From contig CBFIFP010000007.1 in assembly GCA_965661945.1 (NCBI GenBank), forward strand, positions 62,001-126,000: a stretch of DNA of 64,000 nt, read 5' to 3'. The stretch's first letter is position 1; every line of letters begins with the position of its first letter. The notes below the pieces were generated by a model. That model had not been told where the DNA came from. It was given only the letters and a program-made list of their open reading frames with translations, and did no database searches. The DNA is from JAJRPT01 sp965661945. Its GTDB lineage: Bacteria > Bacteroidota > Ignavibacteria > Kapaibacteriales > UBA2268. A program made the translations under genes and the position numbers. Shown piece after piece: positions 1 to 8,881 of the stretch.

Positions 1-180
1 ATATATGTGATGACAAAGGGTGGACCTTTGGGAAGCACGAATACATTAGTTTATGCAATATTTGATAAAGCATTTAATCAATTTGACCAGGTATCTTACG
101 CTTCTGCAATAGCTTATGTTTTGTTTATAATATTAATTATTTTATCTCTACTTCAAATGAAATTTTTAAGAACCAAATAA
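1..180 (+). CDS. Sugar ABC transporter permease, C-terminal fragment
   Basis: The frame is open from the first base of the window to TAA at 178-180, giving 59 residues; the rest of the gene lies outside. The segment MTKGGPLGSTNTLVYAIF followed by FDKAFNQFDQVSYASAIAY and a final hydrophobic helix is the usual end of MalF/UgpA-type inner-membrane permeases of sugar or glycerol-phosphate ABC importers (family knowledge). The substrate cannot be told from this piece. No partner gene follows: the next gene is a cell-wall enzyme after a 100-base gap, so this is probably the last gene of its operon. Confidence 0.8.
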   Translation: MYVMTKGGPLGSTNTLVYAIFDKAFNQFDQVSYASAIAYVLFIILIILSLLQMKFLRTK

Positions 181-280
181 ATATTTTAAAATTATTGTTT
201 TGTGAATAATTTTCCGTAATTTTAAATTTTGAGATTGGGGGAATTGGCTAATGATTAATTTATCGTTGGAAAATATATCT

Positions 281-3130
281 ATGAAAACAATTGTTTTTTT
301 AATTATTTTATTAAATTTTAATGCATTTGGTCAGGATAATTCATTATCGAATAAAAAATATACGATATTTCCAGATGAGTATTCTGAGTTAGATGATATA
401 AAAACACCTACCTATACAACGGATGAGTATGTTTTAGAAGTTCTAAATTCATCAAGAAGAATGTATATTCAAGCGATAATTCATTCTGGTAAAAAAGATA
501 CTTTAAAAGCGGAAAATTACTTCAAAGCATCGCTAGAAATGATAAATTCATTATCAAGTTATCCTGATATTATGTCGAATACAGATTTCACAGATTTGGC
601 ACTTCAGATTATGGAAGACTATGAGGTTTATGCGAATAAAACTGATTTGATAGATGCTAATTCACCATTATTTTTAATTAAAGATAAAATATATTCTGAT
701 ATAGAAGAAAATGTATTTATTGGTGAATTAAAAACTTTAAAAGATGAAAAAATAGCTTCTCCGAGTTATGTAAATACTCATCAGCCGAGTTTTTTGACAA
801 TCCCAATGCCAGAGAATGATGTTGTTAAAAAGTCAATCAAATGGTTTACTGAAACAAAGTTTGGAAGAAAAGTTTTTGAAGTTTGGTATGGGAAAAGCTC
901 TCGTTGGTTTCCTATGATGAAAAGAATTGCCGAAGAAGAGGGTATTCCTCAAGAAATAGTTTACTTATCGATGATTGAATCAGGTTTGGAACCAAACGCT
1001 ATATCAAAAGCTTCAGCTGTTGGCTTGTGGCAATTTATGTATGCTACTGGTAAAGACTTTAAGCTTAATTCAGATGGTTCTATTTGGATTGATGAGCGAA
1101 GAGACCCCGAGAAAGCGACTCGCGCAGCTATGCAATATTTAAGATATTTGCATAAAGAATTTGGAGATTGGCATCTTGCTCTTGCTGCTTATAATTGTGG
1201 TCAAGGTAGGGTGGGTAGAGCTATTAAACGTAGCGGAAAATCTAATCCAACATTTTGGGAAATATCTCATTTGCTGCCTAAGGAAACAAGATATTATGTT
1301 CCTAAATTCATTTCGACTGCGCTTGTTTCAATGGAGCCACATCTTTATAATTTTAAGGTTGATACTTTTAAATTTCATGATGAATATAAATATGATATTT
1401 ATCCAATAAATGAGCCGATCAGTATTTCAGCAATAGCAAAATGTTTAAATGTATCGGATTCGGTAATTTATTCATTAAATCCTGAATTAATTAGAAAATC
1501 AACACCTCCTAATGTGATATCTTACAATTTGAAGATACCTTATAATACTAAAGAGTTATTTGCTACAAATTTTGTAAATTTAACTCAAGAAGAGAAACAA
1601 CCTTTTGTTGAGCATAATGTTGCAACTGGTGAAACTATAGCAAAAATTGCAAGGAAATATGATATATCTACTCAAGAAATAGTTGAACTGAATGGATTTA
1701 AATCTTCAAAAACAAAATTAGTAAGGGGGGCTGCGTTAAAATTACCACTTTCTATAACGGCTTATGAAGAAATAAATGAGGCAGCAAGAAATTCGGGTTC
1801 TTACTATCCTTTAAATGGTTCGATTGATTTGGTTCATTATGTTACAAGTGGAGAATCACTTTATCGAATAGCAAGAAAGTATGGTGTTTCGATTGAGCAT
1901 CTTGTTGATATGAATAATCTTCGACATAAAAATGTAACATTGAGTATTGGTCAGAAGTTAGTTGTATCTGTTAAAGATGAAAGCGAAGAAGAAGATGAAG
2001 TTGTTGTTTCTGAAGTAGCTAAAAAATTAAATAATCCAATCGTTGTTCGCCATAGAGTTAAGTATGGTGAGACAATTTCTGATATTGCGAGTAAATATGA
2101 TACAGATGTAAATCAAATTAAAAAGGATAATAGATTACGCTCGAATACTTTAAGAAATGGCACTAATTTAAAGATAGTTACTAGTGTAAATCCAGAGAGT
2201 ATTCAAGATAATATTTCAAACATAAGTGAAAAACAAATTGCATTTCACTATGTTAGAAGAGGTGAAACTCTTGGAAGAATTGCAAGCAAGTATGGTATGT
2301 CTGTTTCTGAATTACAAGGTGAGAATGCTTTAAGAGGACATAAAATTTATCCAGGGCAAAAACTTAAAGTACAAAAAACTATAAATGTTGCATCAAATAT
2401 TTTAATCTCATCAAGTTCGTCTGATGGTTCGAATTTAAATGGTTCGACAGCTATTCATAGGGTTAATAAGGGGGAGAGTCTCTATACTATATCAAAAAAA
2501 TATAATATTGGAATTAATGATATAAAACAATTAAACAACTTAAGTTCTGATTATATTTATGAGGGACAAAGACTTAAATTAATTAATAATGGAACATTAC
2601 CTAATAGCTCTAATAGTTATATAAGCCATACTGTTAAAAAAGGTGAAACATTAGGACATATAGCAGAAAACTATAATACTACTGCACAAAATTTAAGAAA
2701 CTGGAATAATATTTCGGGTTCTAGAATTTATCCGGGTCAGAATTTAGTTCTTCAAGCACCTGCTGCTAATGTAGCTCAAATATCTTCTCCTAAAAAAGTT
2801 GAATACCATACTATAAGAAAAGGTGAGACTTTAAATGCTATTGCTAATAAATATGACTTAAGTGTAAACCAAATTAAATCTTGGAACAATATCTCAGGAA
2901 CAAATATAAGAGCAGGGGATAGATTAGTTCTTAATGCTGATTTGGTTTCAAAGGGTGGTTCTACTAATGTTAAAGAGTCATCTGCTCCTATTTATTATAG
3001 TTTAAAGAAAGGTGAAACTCTTGCTGTTGTGGCAAATAAATTTGGATTATCTTTAAATCAAATAAGAGCATTAAATCCAAATTTGAATGAAAGAAATCTG
3101 CAAATTGGTCAAAAGATAAAAGTAAAGTAA
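281..3130 (+). CDS. mltD: MltD-like membrane-bound lytic murein transglycosylase with eight LysM repeats
   Basis: Predicted to cleave peptidoglycan glycan strands, producing 1,6-anhydromuropeptides, in the periplasm. I choose the ATG at 281 because it begins a signal peptide (MKTIVFLIILLNFNAFGQ); an upstream in-frame ATG at 251 would add ten residues including an acidic one. An SLT goose-type lysozyme domain lies near residues 215-340, with the catalytic Glu in the IESGLEP motif followed by the ASAVGLWQFM and ALAAYNCGQGRV motifs. The second half holds eight LysM peptidoglycan-binding repeats (each with GET or GES and ending in G-x-x-L), preceded by one degenerate copy. E. coli MltD has far fewer LysM repeats. 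It stands alone, with no clear promoter seen. Family certain; precise role in wall growth or recycling not known. Confidence 0.9.
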   Translation: MKTIVFLIILLNFNAFGQDNSLSNKKYTIFPDEYSELDDIKTPTYTTDEYVLEVLNSSRRMYIQAIIHSGKKDTLKAENYFKASLEMINSLSSYPDIMSNTDFTDLALQIMEDYEVYANKTDLIDANSPLFLIKDKIYSDIEENVFIGELKTLKDEKIASPSYVNTHQPSFLTIPMPENDVVKKSIKWFTETKFGRKVFEVWYGKSSRWFPMMKRIAEEEGIPQEIVYLSMIESGLEPNAISKASAVGLWQFMYATGKDFKLNSDGSIWIDERRDPEKATRAAMQYLRYLHKEFGDWHLALAAYNCGQGRVGRAIKRSGKSNPTFWEISHLLPKETRYYVPKFISTALVSMEPHLYNFKVDTFKFHDEYKYDIYPINEPISISAIAKCLNVSDSVIYSLNPELIRKSTPPNVISYNLKIPYNTKELFATNFVNLTQEEKQPFVEHNVATGETIAKIARKYDISTQEIVELNGFKSSKTKLVRGAALKLPLSITAYEEINEAARNSGSYYPLNGSIDLVHYVTSGESLYRIARKYGVSIEHLVDMNNLRHKNVTLSIGQKLVVSVKDESEEEDEVVVSEVAKKLNNPIVVRHRVKYGETISDIASKYDTDVNQIKKDNRLRSNTLRNGTNLKIVTSVNPESIQDNISNISEKQIAFHYVRRGETLGRIASKYGMSVSELQGENALRGHKIYPGQKLKVQKTINVASNILISSSSSDGSNLNGSTAIHRVNKGESLYTISKKYNIGINDIKQLNNLSSDYIYEGQRLKLINNGTLPNSSNSYISHTVKKGETLGHIAENYNTTAQNLRNWNNISGSRIYPGQNLVLQAPAANVAQISSPKKVEYHTIRKGETLNAIANKYDLSVNQIKSWNNISGTNIRAGDRLVLNADLVSKGGSTNVKESSAPIYYSLKKGETLAVVANKFGLSLNQIRALNPNLNERNLQIGQKIKVK

Positions 3131-3287
3131 TTTATTAGCTTTATAATTTTTTTTTAAATATTTATATTCGTAATTTTGGATGCCTACCCACTACAATTTT
3201 ATTGGCATTGATATTGGCATTATGGAGTGTGTCAGGATAAAAAACAGCATGGATGCGTTTTTTAATAGTTAAAACGTTTTTTTTGAT

Positions 3288-4235
3288 ATGCCAAGTGTAA
3301 CTTCATTAAATGGTAGAATTGCAACAAATATACCAGGAATGCAAGCTAATAATAGTTTGCAAAAATCAACAAAACAAATAGCTTTAAGCCAATTAAGGTT
3401 AAGCACAGGAAGAAGAATAAACTCCGCCGCTGACGATGTTTCTGGTTTTATTACTTCTCGTTCCTTACTTGCCCGAAACTCATCATTAAAAACGGCAATT
3501 ACATCTGCAGGTGAGGCAAAAAATGTAACTTCTATTGTCCAAGATTCATTAGATAATGTTATTAATCTTTTGACTGAAATAAGATATTCAGCAACTTTAG
3601 CTTCTTCTGGCTCTATAGGAACTTCAGAAAAAGTAACTCTTGGTAGGGCGGCATTTAGAATGGCTCAACAAATTGAGACTGTAGTAGAATCTACTGTTTT
3701 TAGTGGACAGCAGTTGTTAAGTGGTAGTTATACTGCAAGTTGGATAATGGGTTATAATGCTTTAAATGAAGCATTAGATGTTTTTTTAAATCTGGATAAG
3801 AGTAATAAAGATTTTAATGTGGAAAGTGAGAACTTTAGTTTAAAATCATTAAATCCAGAAGATAATGGAAATATTATCTTTGCTGGTATAACAAATTTAG
3901 ATTTAAGAGAGTTAGATAATATAACTAATGAGGATTTAGGTATATTTTCTGATGAAGAAGTTGATAACTTTATTGAGTCATTATCATCTGCAATTAATAA
4001 TGTTGCAAAAGTAGGTTCTTATGTTGGTGGGATTGAGAAAAGATTAAATTCTCAAAATGATATATTGCTTTCTCAGATTACAAACTATAGCAATGCTGTT
4101 TCGAGAATAGATGATGCTGATACTGCTGAGGAGCAATTAAATTTAACTAAAAGCCAGTTTTTACAGCAGACTTCAATAATTGGTATTTCTCAATCAAATG
4201 TAAGTACTTTGAATTATTTTAGATTATTTGTATAA
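3288..4235 (+). CDS. Flagellin (or flagellin-like hook-associated protein)
   Basis: 315 residues with the two conserved flagellin ends. The N-terminal D0/D1 region carries LSTGRRINSAADDVSGF, and the C-terminal helix region carries NAVSRIDDADTAEEQLNLTK and QTSIIGISQSNVSTLNYF. These pack together in the filament core (family knowledge). The variable centre is short, so the filament surface domain is small. There is no signal peptide, as expected for flagellar type III export. FlgL (hook-filament junction) shares these ends and is an alternative, but the LSTGRRINSAADD motif favours flagellin. No other flagellar gene is in the window. The gene converges on the next gene with a shared hairpin over both stop codons. 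Confidence 0.85.
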   Translation: MPSVTSLNGRIATNIPGMQANNSLQKSTKQIALSQLRLSTGRRINSAADDVSGFITSRSLLARNSSLKTAITSAGEAKNVTSIVQDSLDNVINLLTEIRYSATLASSGSIGTSEKVTLGRAAFRMAQQIETVVESTVFSGQQLLSGSYTASWIMGYNALNEALDVFLNLDKSNKDFNVESENFSLKSLNPEDNGNIIFAGITNLDLRELDNITNEDLGIFSDEEVDNFIESLSSAINNVAKVGSYVGGIEKRLNSQNDILLSQITNYSNAVSRIDDADTAEEQLNLTKSQFLQQTSIIGISQSNVSTLNYFRLFV

Positions 4236-4270
4236 ATTAAAGCAAGGGTTAGAATCTCTTGCTTAATTTA
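4233..4270. terminator. Bidirectional hairpin terminator between convergent genes
   Basis: Arms 4233-4246 and 4258-4270 (TAAATTAAAGCAAG and CTTGCTTAATTTA) pair with one bulged A around an 11-base loop. The AT outer part gives a T-rich 3' end on either strand. It contains the stop codons of the flagellin gene and of the convergent minus-strand gene. Confidence 0.7.
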
Positions 4271-5270
4271 AAAAGTAAGATAAAGTTAAGTTTATTCCGC
4301 CCCAGTTTAAGATGTTATAACCTAATAAAACTTGTGAGTAGTTGAAATCAATTAGATATTTATCTTGTATAAAAGCAAGTCCTGCATTTAGATAAAAACT
4401 TTCTTGTTGAGGGTTTGCTCTGAATGGTCTGAATGGTATATTATTATCAAATCTTTGTCCATCAGAGTTTAATACTTTATCATAAACTAATTTGGTTCTT
4501 AGTTTGAATTTTTCGTTTGAAGTCATCTCTAGGGCAATATGAGAGGTGTTTATATTTCTGAAGTCATTATCTCTAATTTGAATGTTGTTGGCAAACTCTA
4601 AATAGAGTGTTTCGAATTGATATCCAATTAAAAATCCAAGAGATATAACGTTTGGCTCTGCGAATTGAAAATCACTACCTAAAATTTGAATAGAGTCTAA
4701 TTCACTTCTAAATATTTGTTTTCTTGAGGGGTCTATTGTATCTGGGGATATGAACTGAACATCGTTTTCAATTCCACTTCTAAAATATGCTGCGTTTATA
4801 TTGGTAATAAGCTTGTCTTTTGTAATGTAGTATTCTGTTGCTAACATCATATTATTGATAACAAATTGAGATTTTTCATTGAGATTGTAATCTACTTTTT
4901 CATTAGAGAATTGTGTAAATCCAAAGAAAAAGAACTCTCTTTGTTCGAGAGTCATATAAGAGCTTGATATTCCGCCTTTAATTGCGAGTCTATCAATTAA
5001 AAAATATTTAAAGTTAAGATTATATTGTTGGTCAATTCTTCTAAAAACATAATTTATTGGAGATAATCTATTGTTAGAATATCTAATGGTATCAACATAT
5101 CTTATTAGTTCTGTTTGATTTTTTCCATTAATATCATAAAAACTTCCACCGCTAACTTGTGAATAGTTAAAATCAATAGTGTTTTTAAATTTTTTCTCTA
5201 TAATTTCAAAAGAATAAATTTGAATTGAAACAAAGAAATATATTATTGCAATGAGTATTATCTTGTTCAT
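4263..5270 (-). CDS. Putative outer-membrane beta-barrel protein, unknown function
   Basis: 335 residues with an N-terminal hydrophobic signal (MNKIILIAIIYFFVSIQIYS). The mature part shows many alternating aromatic/polar strands (for example NLNFKYFLIDRLAIKGGISS and LYLEFANNIQIRD) and ends in strand-like INLTLSYFLN, which is compatible with an 8- to 14-strand outer-membrane barrel. No catalytic motif is recognised. It is a single gene between two hairpins, convergent with flagellin. The barrel call is inference from pattern only; a periplasmic beta-rich protein is possible. Confidence 0.55.
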   Translation of the reverse strand: MNKIILIAIIYFFVSIQIYSFEIIEKKFKNTIDFNYSQVSGGSFYDINGKNQTELIRYVDTIRYSNNRLSPINYVFRRIDQQYNLNFKYFLIDRLAIKGGISSSYMTLEQREFFFFGFTQFSNEKVDYNLNEKSQFVINNMMLATEYYITKDKLITNINAAYFRSGIENDVQFISPDTIDPSRKQIFRSELDSIQILGSDFQFAEPNVISLGFLIGYQFETLYLEFANNIQIRDNDFRNINTSHIALEMTSNEKFKLRTKLVYDKVLNSDGQRFDNNIPFRPFRANPQQESFYLNAGLAFIQDKYLIDFNYSQVLLGYNILNWGGINLTLSYFLN

Positions 5271-5330
5271 TATTTCAGATTAGTAATTGTAAAAATGTAA
5301 ATTAAGAAAAAAATCTTTTAAAATAAAAAA

Positions 5331-5349
5331 AGCCCTCAAATTGAGGGCT
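5331..5349 (-). terminator. Intrinsic terminator of the charged lipoprotein gene
   Basis: AGCCCTC at 5331-5337 pairs with GAGGGCT at 5343-5349. Read on the minus strand it is followed by a run of seven T and more T-rich sequence (5330 downwards). It lies 35 bases behind the stop codon of the minus-strand lipoprotein gene. Confidence 0.85.
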
Positions 5350-5383
5350 TTTACAATAATTATTTTAAAGAAAAGAATTTTTA

Positions 5384-6235
5384 TTATCCTCTTCTATTAT
5401 TATCTTCTTTTTTATCTCTATCGCCTCTTTTATCTCCATCTCTATCTTTATCTCTGTCACCGTCTCTATCATCGTCTTTATCATCATCTTTGTCGTCATC
5501 ATTGTCTCCATCTCTATCTTTATCTCTGTCACTGTCTTTATCTCTTTTTTTATCGTTATCTTTTCTTCTGTTGTCAATTTTATCTTTTTGATCTTTTTTC
5601 AAAATTTCATTCATATCATTTCTTAATTGCTCTTGGCATGCTTTTAATGAAAGCATAGCTCTTTGTAATTCTGGGTTTGATTCTAACTCTTTCATTAATC
5701 TTAATCTTAGAGCTTTAATTTGAGTTAGAGCTTCTTCTCTTGTTAATTCGCCTGCTCTAAGTTTTGCGATGATTTCTTGTCTTTCGCCATTAGCTGCACC
5801 AAATATAGTCTTATGAATTTCTGAAATTATTTCTCTTGCAGTCTGAGAACATCTTAGATATGCAGCTCTTGCTTGAGCCATAGCTCTTTTTTGTTCGTCA
5901 GTTAATTTCATATCATCGCCAATTCTTTCACCTCTGTCGTCTCTTTTCTTTCTATCTCTTTTGATTGCTTCTCTTTTTCTATCAGTTGCTGGAGTTCTAC
6001 TATCGCTGAGGATAGTTTCATAAGTTAAATCTTGATATTCCTCATTAAAAGGATTATCTAACCCACCGTAGTTTAGGTTATCGATAAGTTCAGACGGTAA
6101 GTTATCAGTAAAAATAGGAACTCCATCTATGATATCGAAGTCATCGCCGCTTACAGGATTATCACTTTGACATCCAGTAAGAAACATTACAACAGTCATT
6201 GCTATTGCCATTAATGCTACGTTTAGTTTACGCAT
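5384..6235 (-). CDS. Lipoprotein with Asp/Arg/Lys-repeat C-terminal tail
   Basis: 283 residues with a lipoprotein signal peptide ending in the lipobox FLTGC (Cys22), so it is probably lipid-anchored. A predicted helical middle (about residues 100-205; LTDEQKRAMAQARAAYLRC and ALTQIKALRLRLMKEL) resembles the Spy/CpxP style of periplasmic helical proteins only in general character. The last 70 or so residues are almost wholly D, R, K, E, G and N, built from short units such as DRDKDRDGD. They may bind cations or polyanions, but this is inference. The DNA of the tail is a low-complexity tract (about 5384-5600) prone to slippage. It has its own terminator. Function unknown. Confidence 0.75.
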   Translation of the reverse strand: MRKLNVALMAIAMTVVMFLTGCQSDNPVSGDDFDIIDGVPIFTDNLPSELIDNLNYGGLDNPFNEEYQDLTYETILSDSRTPATDRKREAIKRDRKKRDDRGERIGDDMKLTDEQKRAMAQARAAYLRCSQTAREIISEIHKTIFGAANGERQEIIAKLRAGELTREEALTQIKALRLRLMKELESNPELQRAMLSLKACQEQLRNDMNEILKKDQKDKIDNRRKDNDKKRDKDSDRDKDRDGDNDDDKDDDKDDDRDGDRDKDRDGDKRGDRDKKEDNNRRG

Positions 6236-6583
6236 TTTAAAACCTCTTAAATGTTTTTAATAAAATTTATTTTCTTTTATAAAACAAATTACACACTACT
6301 TCTAAAAACGTTACAAAATTTTTTTATAATTTTAAAATAATTTTATAAATGTTAAATTATAACTTTTTTAAACGATTATGTTGACGATATATTTTAAATA
6401 GTATTTAATATTAAAATTTATTCTAAAATATTATTTGTAATAGCTTTAAGGAATATACACTTTAATTGAAGTTTAGTTACAACTTATTTTATTTTTTTTA
6501 AAATCTTTCAAGAAAATACGAAATAAATTTATTTATCGTTATATTTATCAATTATTAATAAACAAAATTTTATTTATTAATTA
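6236..6583. other. AT-rich intergenic region between divergent genes
   Basis: About 350 bases between the minus-strand lipoprotein gene and the plus-strand OmpA-type gene. I see only AT-rich sequence without ORF, repeat or clear hairpin. It must hold the upstream signals of both genes; the only convincing motif is the -7-like box at its right edge. Confidence 0.5.
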
Positions 6584-6591
6584 TATATTTG
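6584..6591 (+). promoter_or_regulatory. Bacteroidota-type -7 box (TATATTTG) of the OmpA-type gene
   Basis: TATATTTG matches TAnnTTTG. No TTTG is seen at the expected -33 distance. If used, transcription would start near 6597, which makes the TTG at 6622 (not the in-frame TTG at 6589, which overlaps the box) the likely start codon. Confidence 0.45.
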
Positions 6592-6621
6592 TATTTTTGC
6601 TTTTTAAAAAATGCAGCAATA

Positions 6622-8637
6622 TTGAAAATCTTTTTAATCATCATATTATTATTTCAAGTATCCTTTTCGCAAGAACGAGATACATTTGAATTAAAACCAC
6701 GTTTAGGTGTATTCTTTCACCCTGGAATTGTTTTGAATTTTGCTAGTTTTAGAGGGTTGCCAAATGTTCCGAGTTGCTGTCCGGAATATACTACCACTGT
6801 TGGCACGGCTTATGAGCCAGGAATAACTCTTAACTATCCTATTAATTATGATTGGCTTTTTAATGCAAGATTTAGTTATAGTTTGATTAATACAAACTTT
6901 AATGCTTTTCAAGATGTTGCTGTTAATGTAGATGGAGAAACTGTAATGGGGAGAAGTGAATTTGGTTTAAATTCAAATTTTGCTTTTCTTAATCTTGATT
7001 TGAATGGGATGTACACTTTGGACAGTAAAATTAATTTTATGTTCGGACCAAGGTTAAGTTTTATCATGGATAAAAAGTATGAGCAGTATGAGATGCTTTC
7101 AGAACCAGTTGATAGGGGTGTTTTTATTCCAGAGTATTCTAGAAGAAGAAATGAATCAGAAGGTGAGATTGATAATGTAGCGATAATGCTTTTTGGATTA
7201 AATTTTGGTGCTTCATATAGATTACCTTTAACTAAAAATGGTTCATTATTTTTGGTTCCTGAAATATTTTATCATTTGAATTTTAATAGATTAATTAGCG
7301 ATTCAAGTTGGACTATGCACGCTTTAAATGCCGGAATTGCTGTGGAATATCGCCAGCCACCACCACCACCGCCACCACCTCCACCTCCTGCTAATCCTCC
7401 AATGCCTAGCTTACCTAAAGTTAGAGAAATACCTGCAATTGCTGCGGATGTTGATGTTATGCAGTTAGATGAGTTTGGAAAGAAGCAGGATAAAGTTGGG
7501 ATAAAAATTGAGGATTTTATTTCTTTTAATATGCGCCCACTTTTGAATTATGTTTTCTTTGACGAAAATTCTTCAGAAATACCTAATAGATATTTAAAGT
7601 TTTCAAGAAGGCAAGCTGAAGACTTTGATTTTAAGCAACTACAGAATCTAAATGCTATTGAAACATATTATTATGTTTTGAATATTTTTGGAAAGAGATT
7701 AAAAGATAATCCTGATGAGAAGGTAACTTTAATTGGGACAAATCAAGATGAAGGTGAAGAAAAAAATAATATTGATTTATCAAGGAAAAGAGCGGAATCA
7801 ATTAAAGATTATTTTGTAACTGTATGGAATATTGATGAAAGTAGATTTAAGGTACAGGCAAGAAATTTACCAAAACAGTATTCAAGATCTGATACTATTA
7901 CTGGTTTAGAAGAAAATCGAAGAGTAGAGATTGTTGTTAATCCCGAATTATCTGGTTCTGTTTTAACTGTTGATACTTTAAGGCAGATAAATAATACTAC
8001 AATTAGATTTATACCTGATTATAAAGCAGATGCAGGGTTAGATAAATGGCAATTTACTTTAAAGCAAGGTGATAGAGAAATACTATCTAAGAATGGAAGC
8101 GAAAGTATTCCAAACTTTATTGATTGGGTTTTTGAAACTGGGAACCAAGATGCTCCCAAGAGTGGCTCTGATTTGTTTTATGATTTGCAGATTTCTGATA
8201 AGTTAGGTCAGAGTATAAAGAGTAAGACGAAGGTTCTGAAAGTTGAGCAATTGACTGTGGATAGAAAAAGACTCGAAAGACGAAAAGATAAGGAATATGA
8301 GTATTACGGTTTAATTCTATTTCCTTACGGTGGGGCTGATTTGGGAGAAGAACATCGAAGAGTGGTAGATTTTGTTAAGGAAAGAATAAAAGAATCTGCA
8401 GAAACTGGTAATACAGAGGTTAAGATTTTTGGATTTACTGATTTGGTTGGAGATGATAGGATTAATAAAAGAATTGCGACTGCAAGAGCAAATGCAGTTT
8501 ATAGACGTTTAAATATTAGAGATGCCTATGTGGAAGGTATTGGCAAGGATAAAGTATTGTATAATAATGACCTACCTGAGGGAAGATTTTATTGTAGAAC
8601 TGTTCAGATTGAAGTAGAAACTAAAGTTGGTGAATAG
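6622..8637 (+). CDS. OmpA-type outer-membrane protein with poly-proline linker and two OmpA-like domains
   Basis: 671 residues. The TTG at 6622 is chosen because it starts a clean signal peptide (MKIFLIIILLFQVSFSQ). The first 240 residues look like an outer-membrane barrel (ARFSYSLINTNF, MFGPRLSFIMD, HALNAGIAVEY). A run of 11 prolines follows. Next comes a region with OmpA-like character (LNYVFFDENSSEIP, LSRKRAESIKDYF, ENRRVEIV), a spacer, and a second OmpA-like domain at the C-terminus (FPYGGADLGEEHRRVVDFV, GFTDLVGDD, ARANAVYRRL, RTVQIEVET). OmpA-like domains bind peptidoglycan diaminopimelate, so the protein may link the outer membrane to the wall. Two such domains in one chain is unusual for simple OmpA porins. 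It is monocistronic, with no terminator seen. Confidence 0.8.
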   Translation: MKIFLIIILLFQVSFSQERDTFELKPRLGVFFHPGIVLNFASFRGLPNVPSCCPEYTTTVGTAYEPGITLNYPINYDWLFNARFSYSLINTNFNAFQDVAVNVDGETVMGRSEFGLNSNFAFLNLDLNGMYTLDSKINFMFGPRLSFIMDKKYEQYEMLSEPVDRGVFIPEYSRRRNESEGEIDNVAIMLFGLNFGASYRLPLTKNGSLFLVPEIFYHLNFNRLISDSSWTMHALNAGIAVEYRQPPPPPPPPPPPANPPMPSLPKVREIPAIAADVDVMQLDEFGKKQDKVGIKIEDFISFNMRPLLNYVFFDENSSEIPNRYLKFSRRQAEDFDFKQLQNLNAIETYYYVLNIFGKRLKDNPDEKVTLIGTNQDEGEEKNNIDLSRKRAESIKDYFVTVWNIDESRFKVQARNLPKQYSRSDTITGLEENRRVEIVVNPELSGSVLTVDTLRQINNTTIRFIPDYKADAGLDKWQFTLKQGDREILSKNGSESIPNFIDWVFETGNQDAPKSGSDLFYDLQISDKLGQSIKSKTKVLKVEQLTVDRKRLERRKDKEYEYYGLILFPYGGADLGEEHRRVVDFVKERIKESAETGNTEVKIFGFTDLVGDDRINKRIATARANAVYRRLNIRDAYVEGIGKDKVLYNNDLPEGRFYCRTVQIEVETKVGE

Positions 8638-8769
8638 TTGAAATAAGATTATCTATATAATTGATTTTGAAATAAGTATATGTCATTTTTGGGGTTTCAT
8701 TGTTTTGCACCTACGGAGCGTTGGGTTTTTCAATTTTAATAATATCATCTTGTTATAATTTAAAGTAAG

Positions 8770-8801
8770 AAAGTATAATAAAGAAAATCATATTTTACTT
8801 T
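8770..8801. repeat. Hairpin-forming 32-base direct repeat, copy 1
   Basis: AAAGTATAATA and TATTTTACTTT can pair (ten pairs, one T-T mismatch) around the ten-base loop 8781-8790. The second copy lies exactly 80 bases downstream and differs at three positions. Confidence 0.6.
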
Positions 8802-8849
8802 GGGAAGAAATTAGGTCTATAATTTGTTTTAATTATACTTTTAAGCAAT

Positions 8850-8881
8850 AAAGTACAATAAGGAAAATCTTATTTTACTTT
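8850..8881. repeat. Hairpin-forming 32-base direct repeat, copy 2
   Basis: AAAGTACAATA and TATTTTACTTT pair around the loop 8861-8870, with the same internal mismatch position as copy 1. The stem flanks are unchanged; two of the three differences from copy 1 are in the loop. Confidence 0.6.

Noticed and set aside
3202..3217. Sigma-54 promoter before flagellin
   Set aside because: GG to GC spacing is one base too long and the -12 part reads TTGG instead of TTGC.
5341..5658. Open frames on both strands opposite the charged lipoprotein tail
   Set aside because: They translate the low-complexity tail in other frames (His/Leu/Tyr or Thr/Met/Lys repeats); artefact of repetitive DNA.
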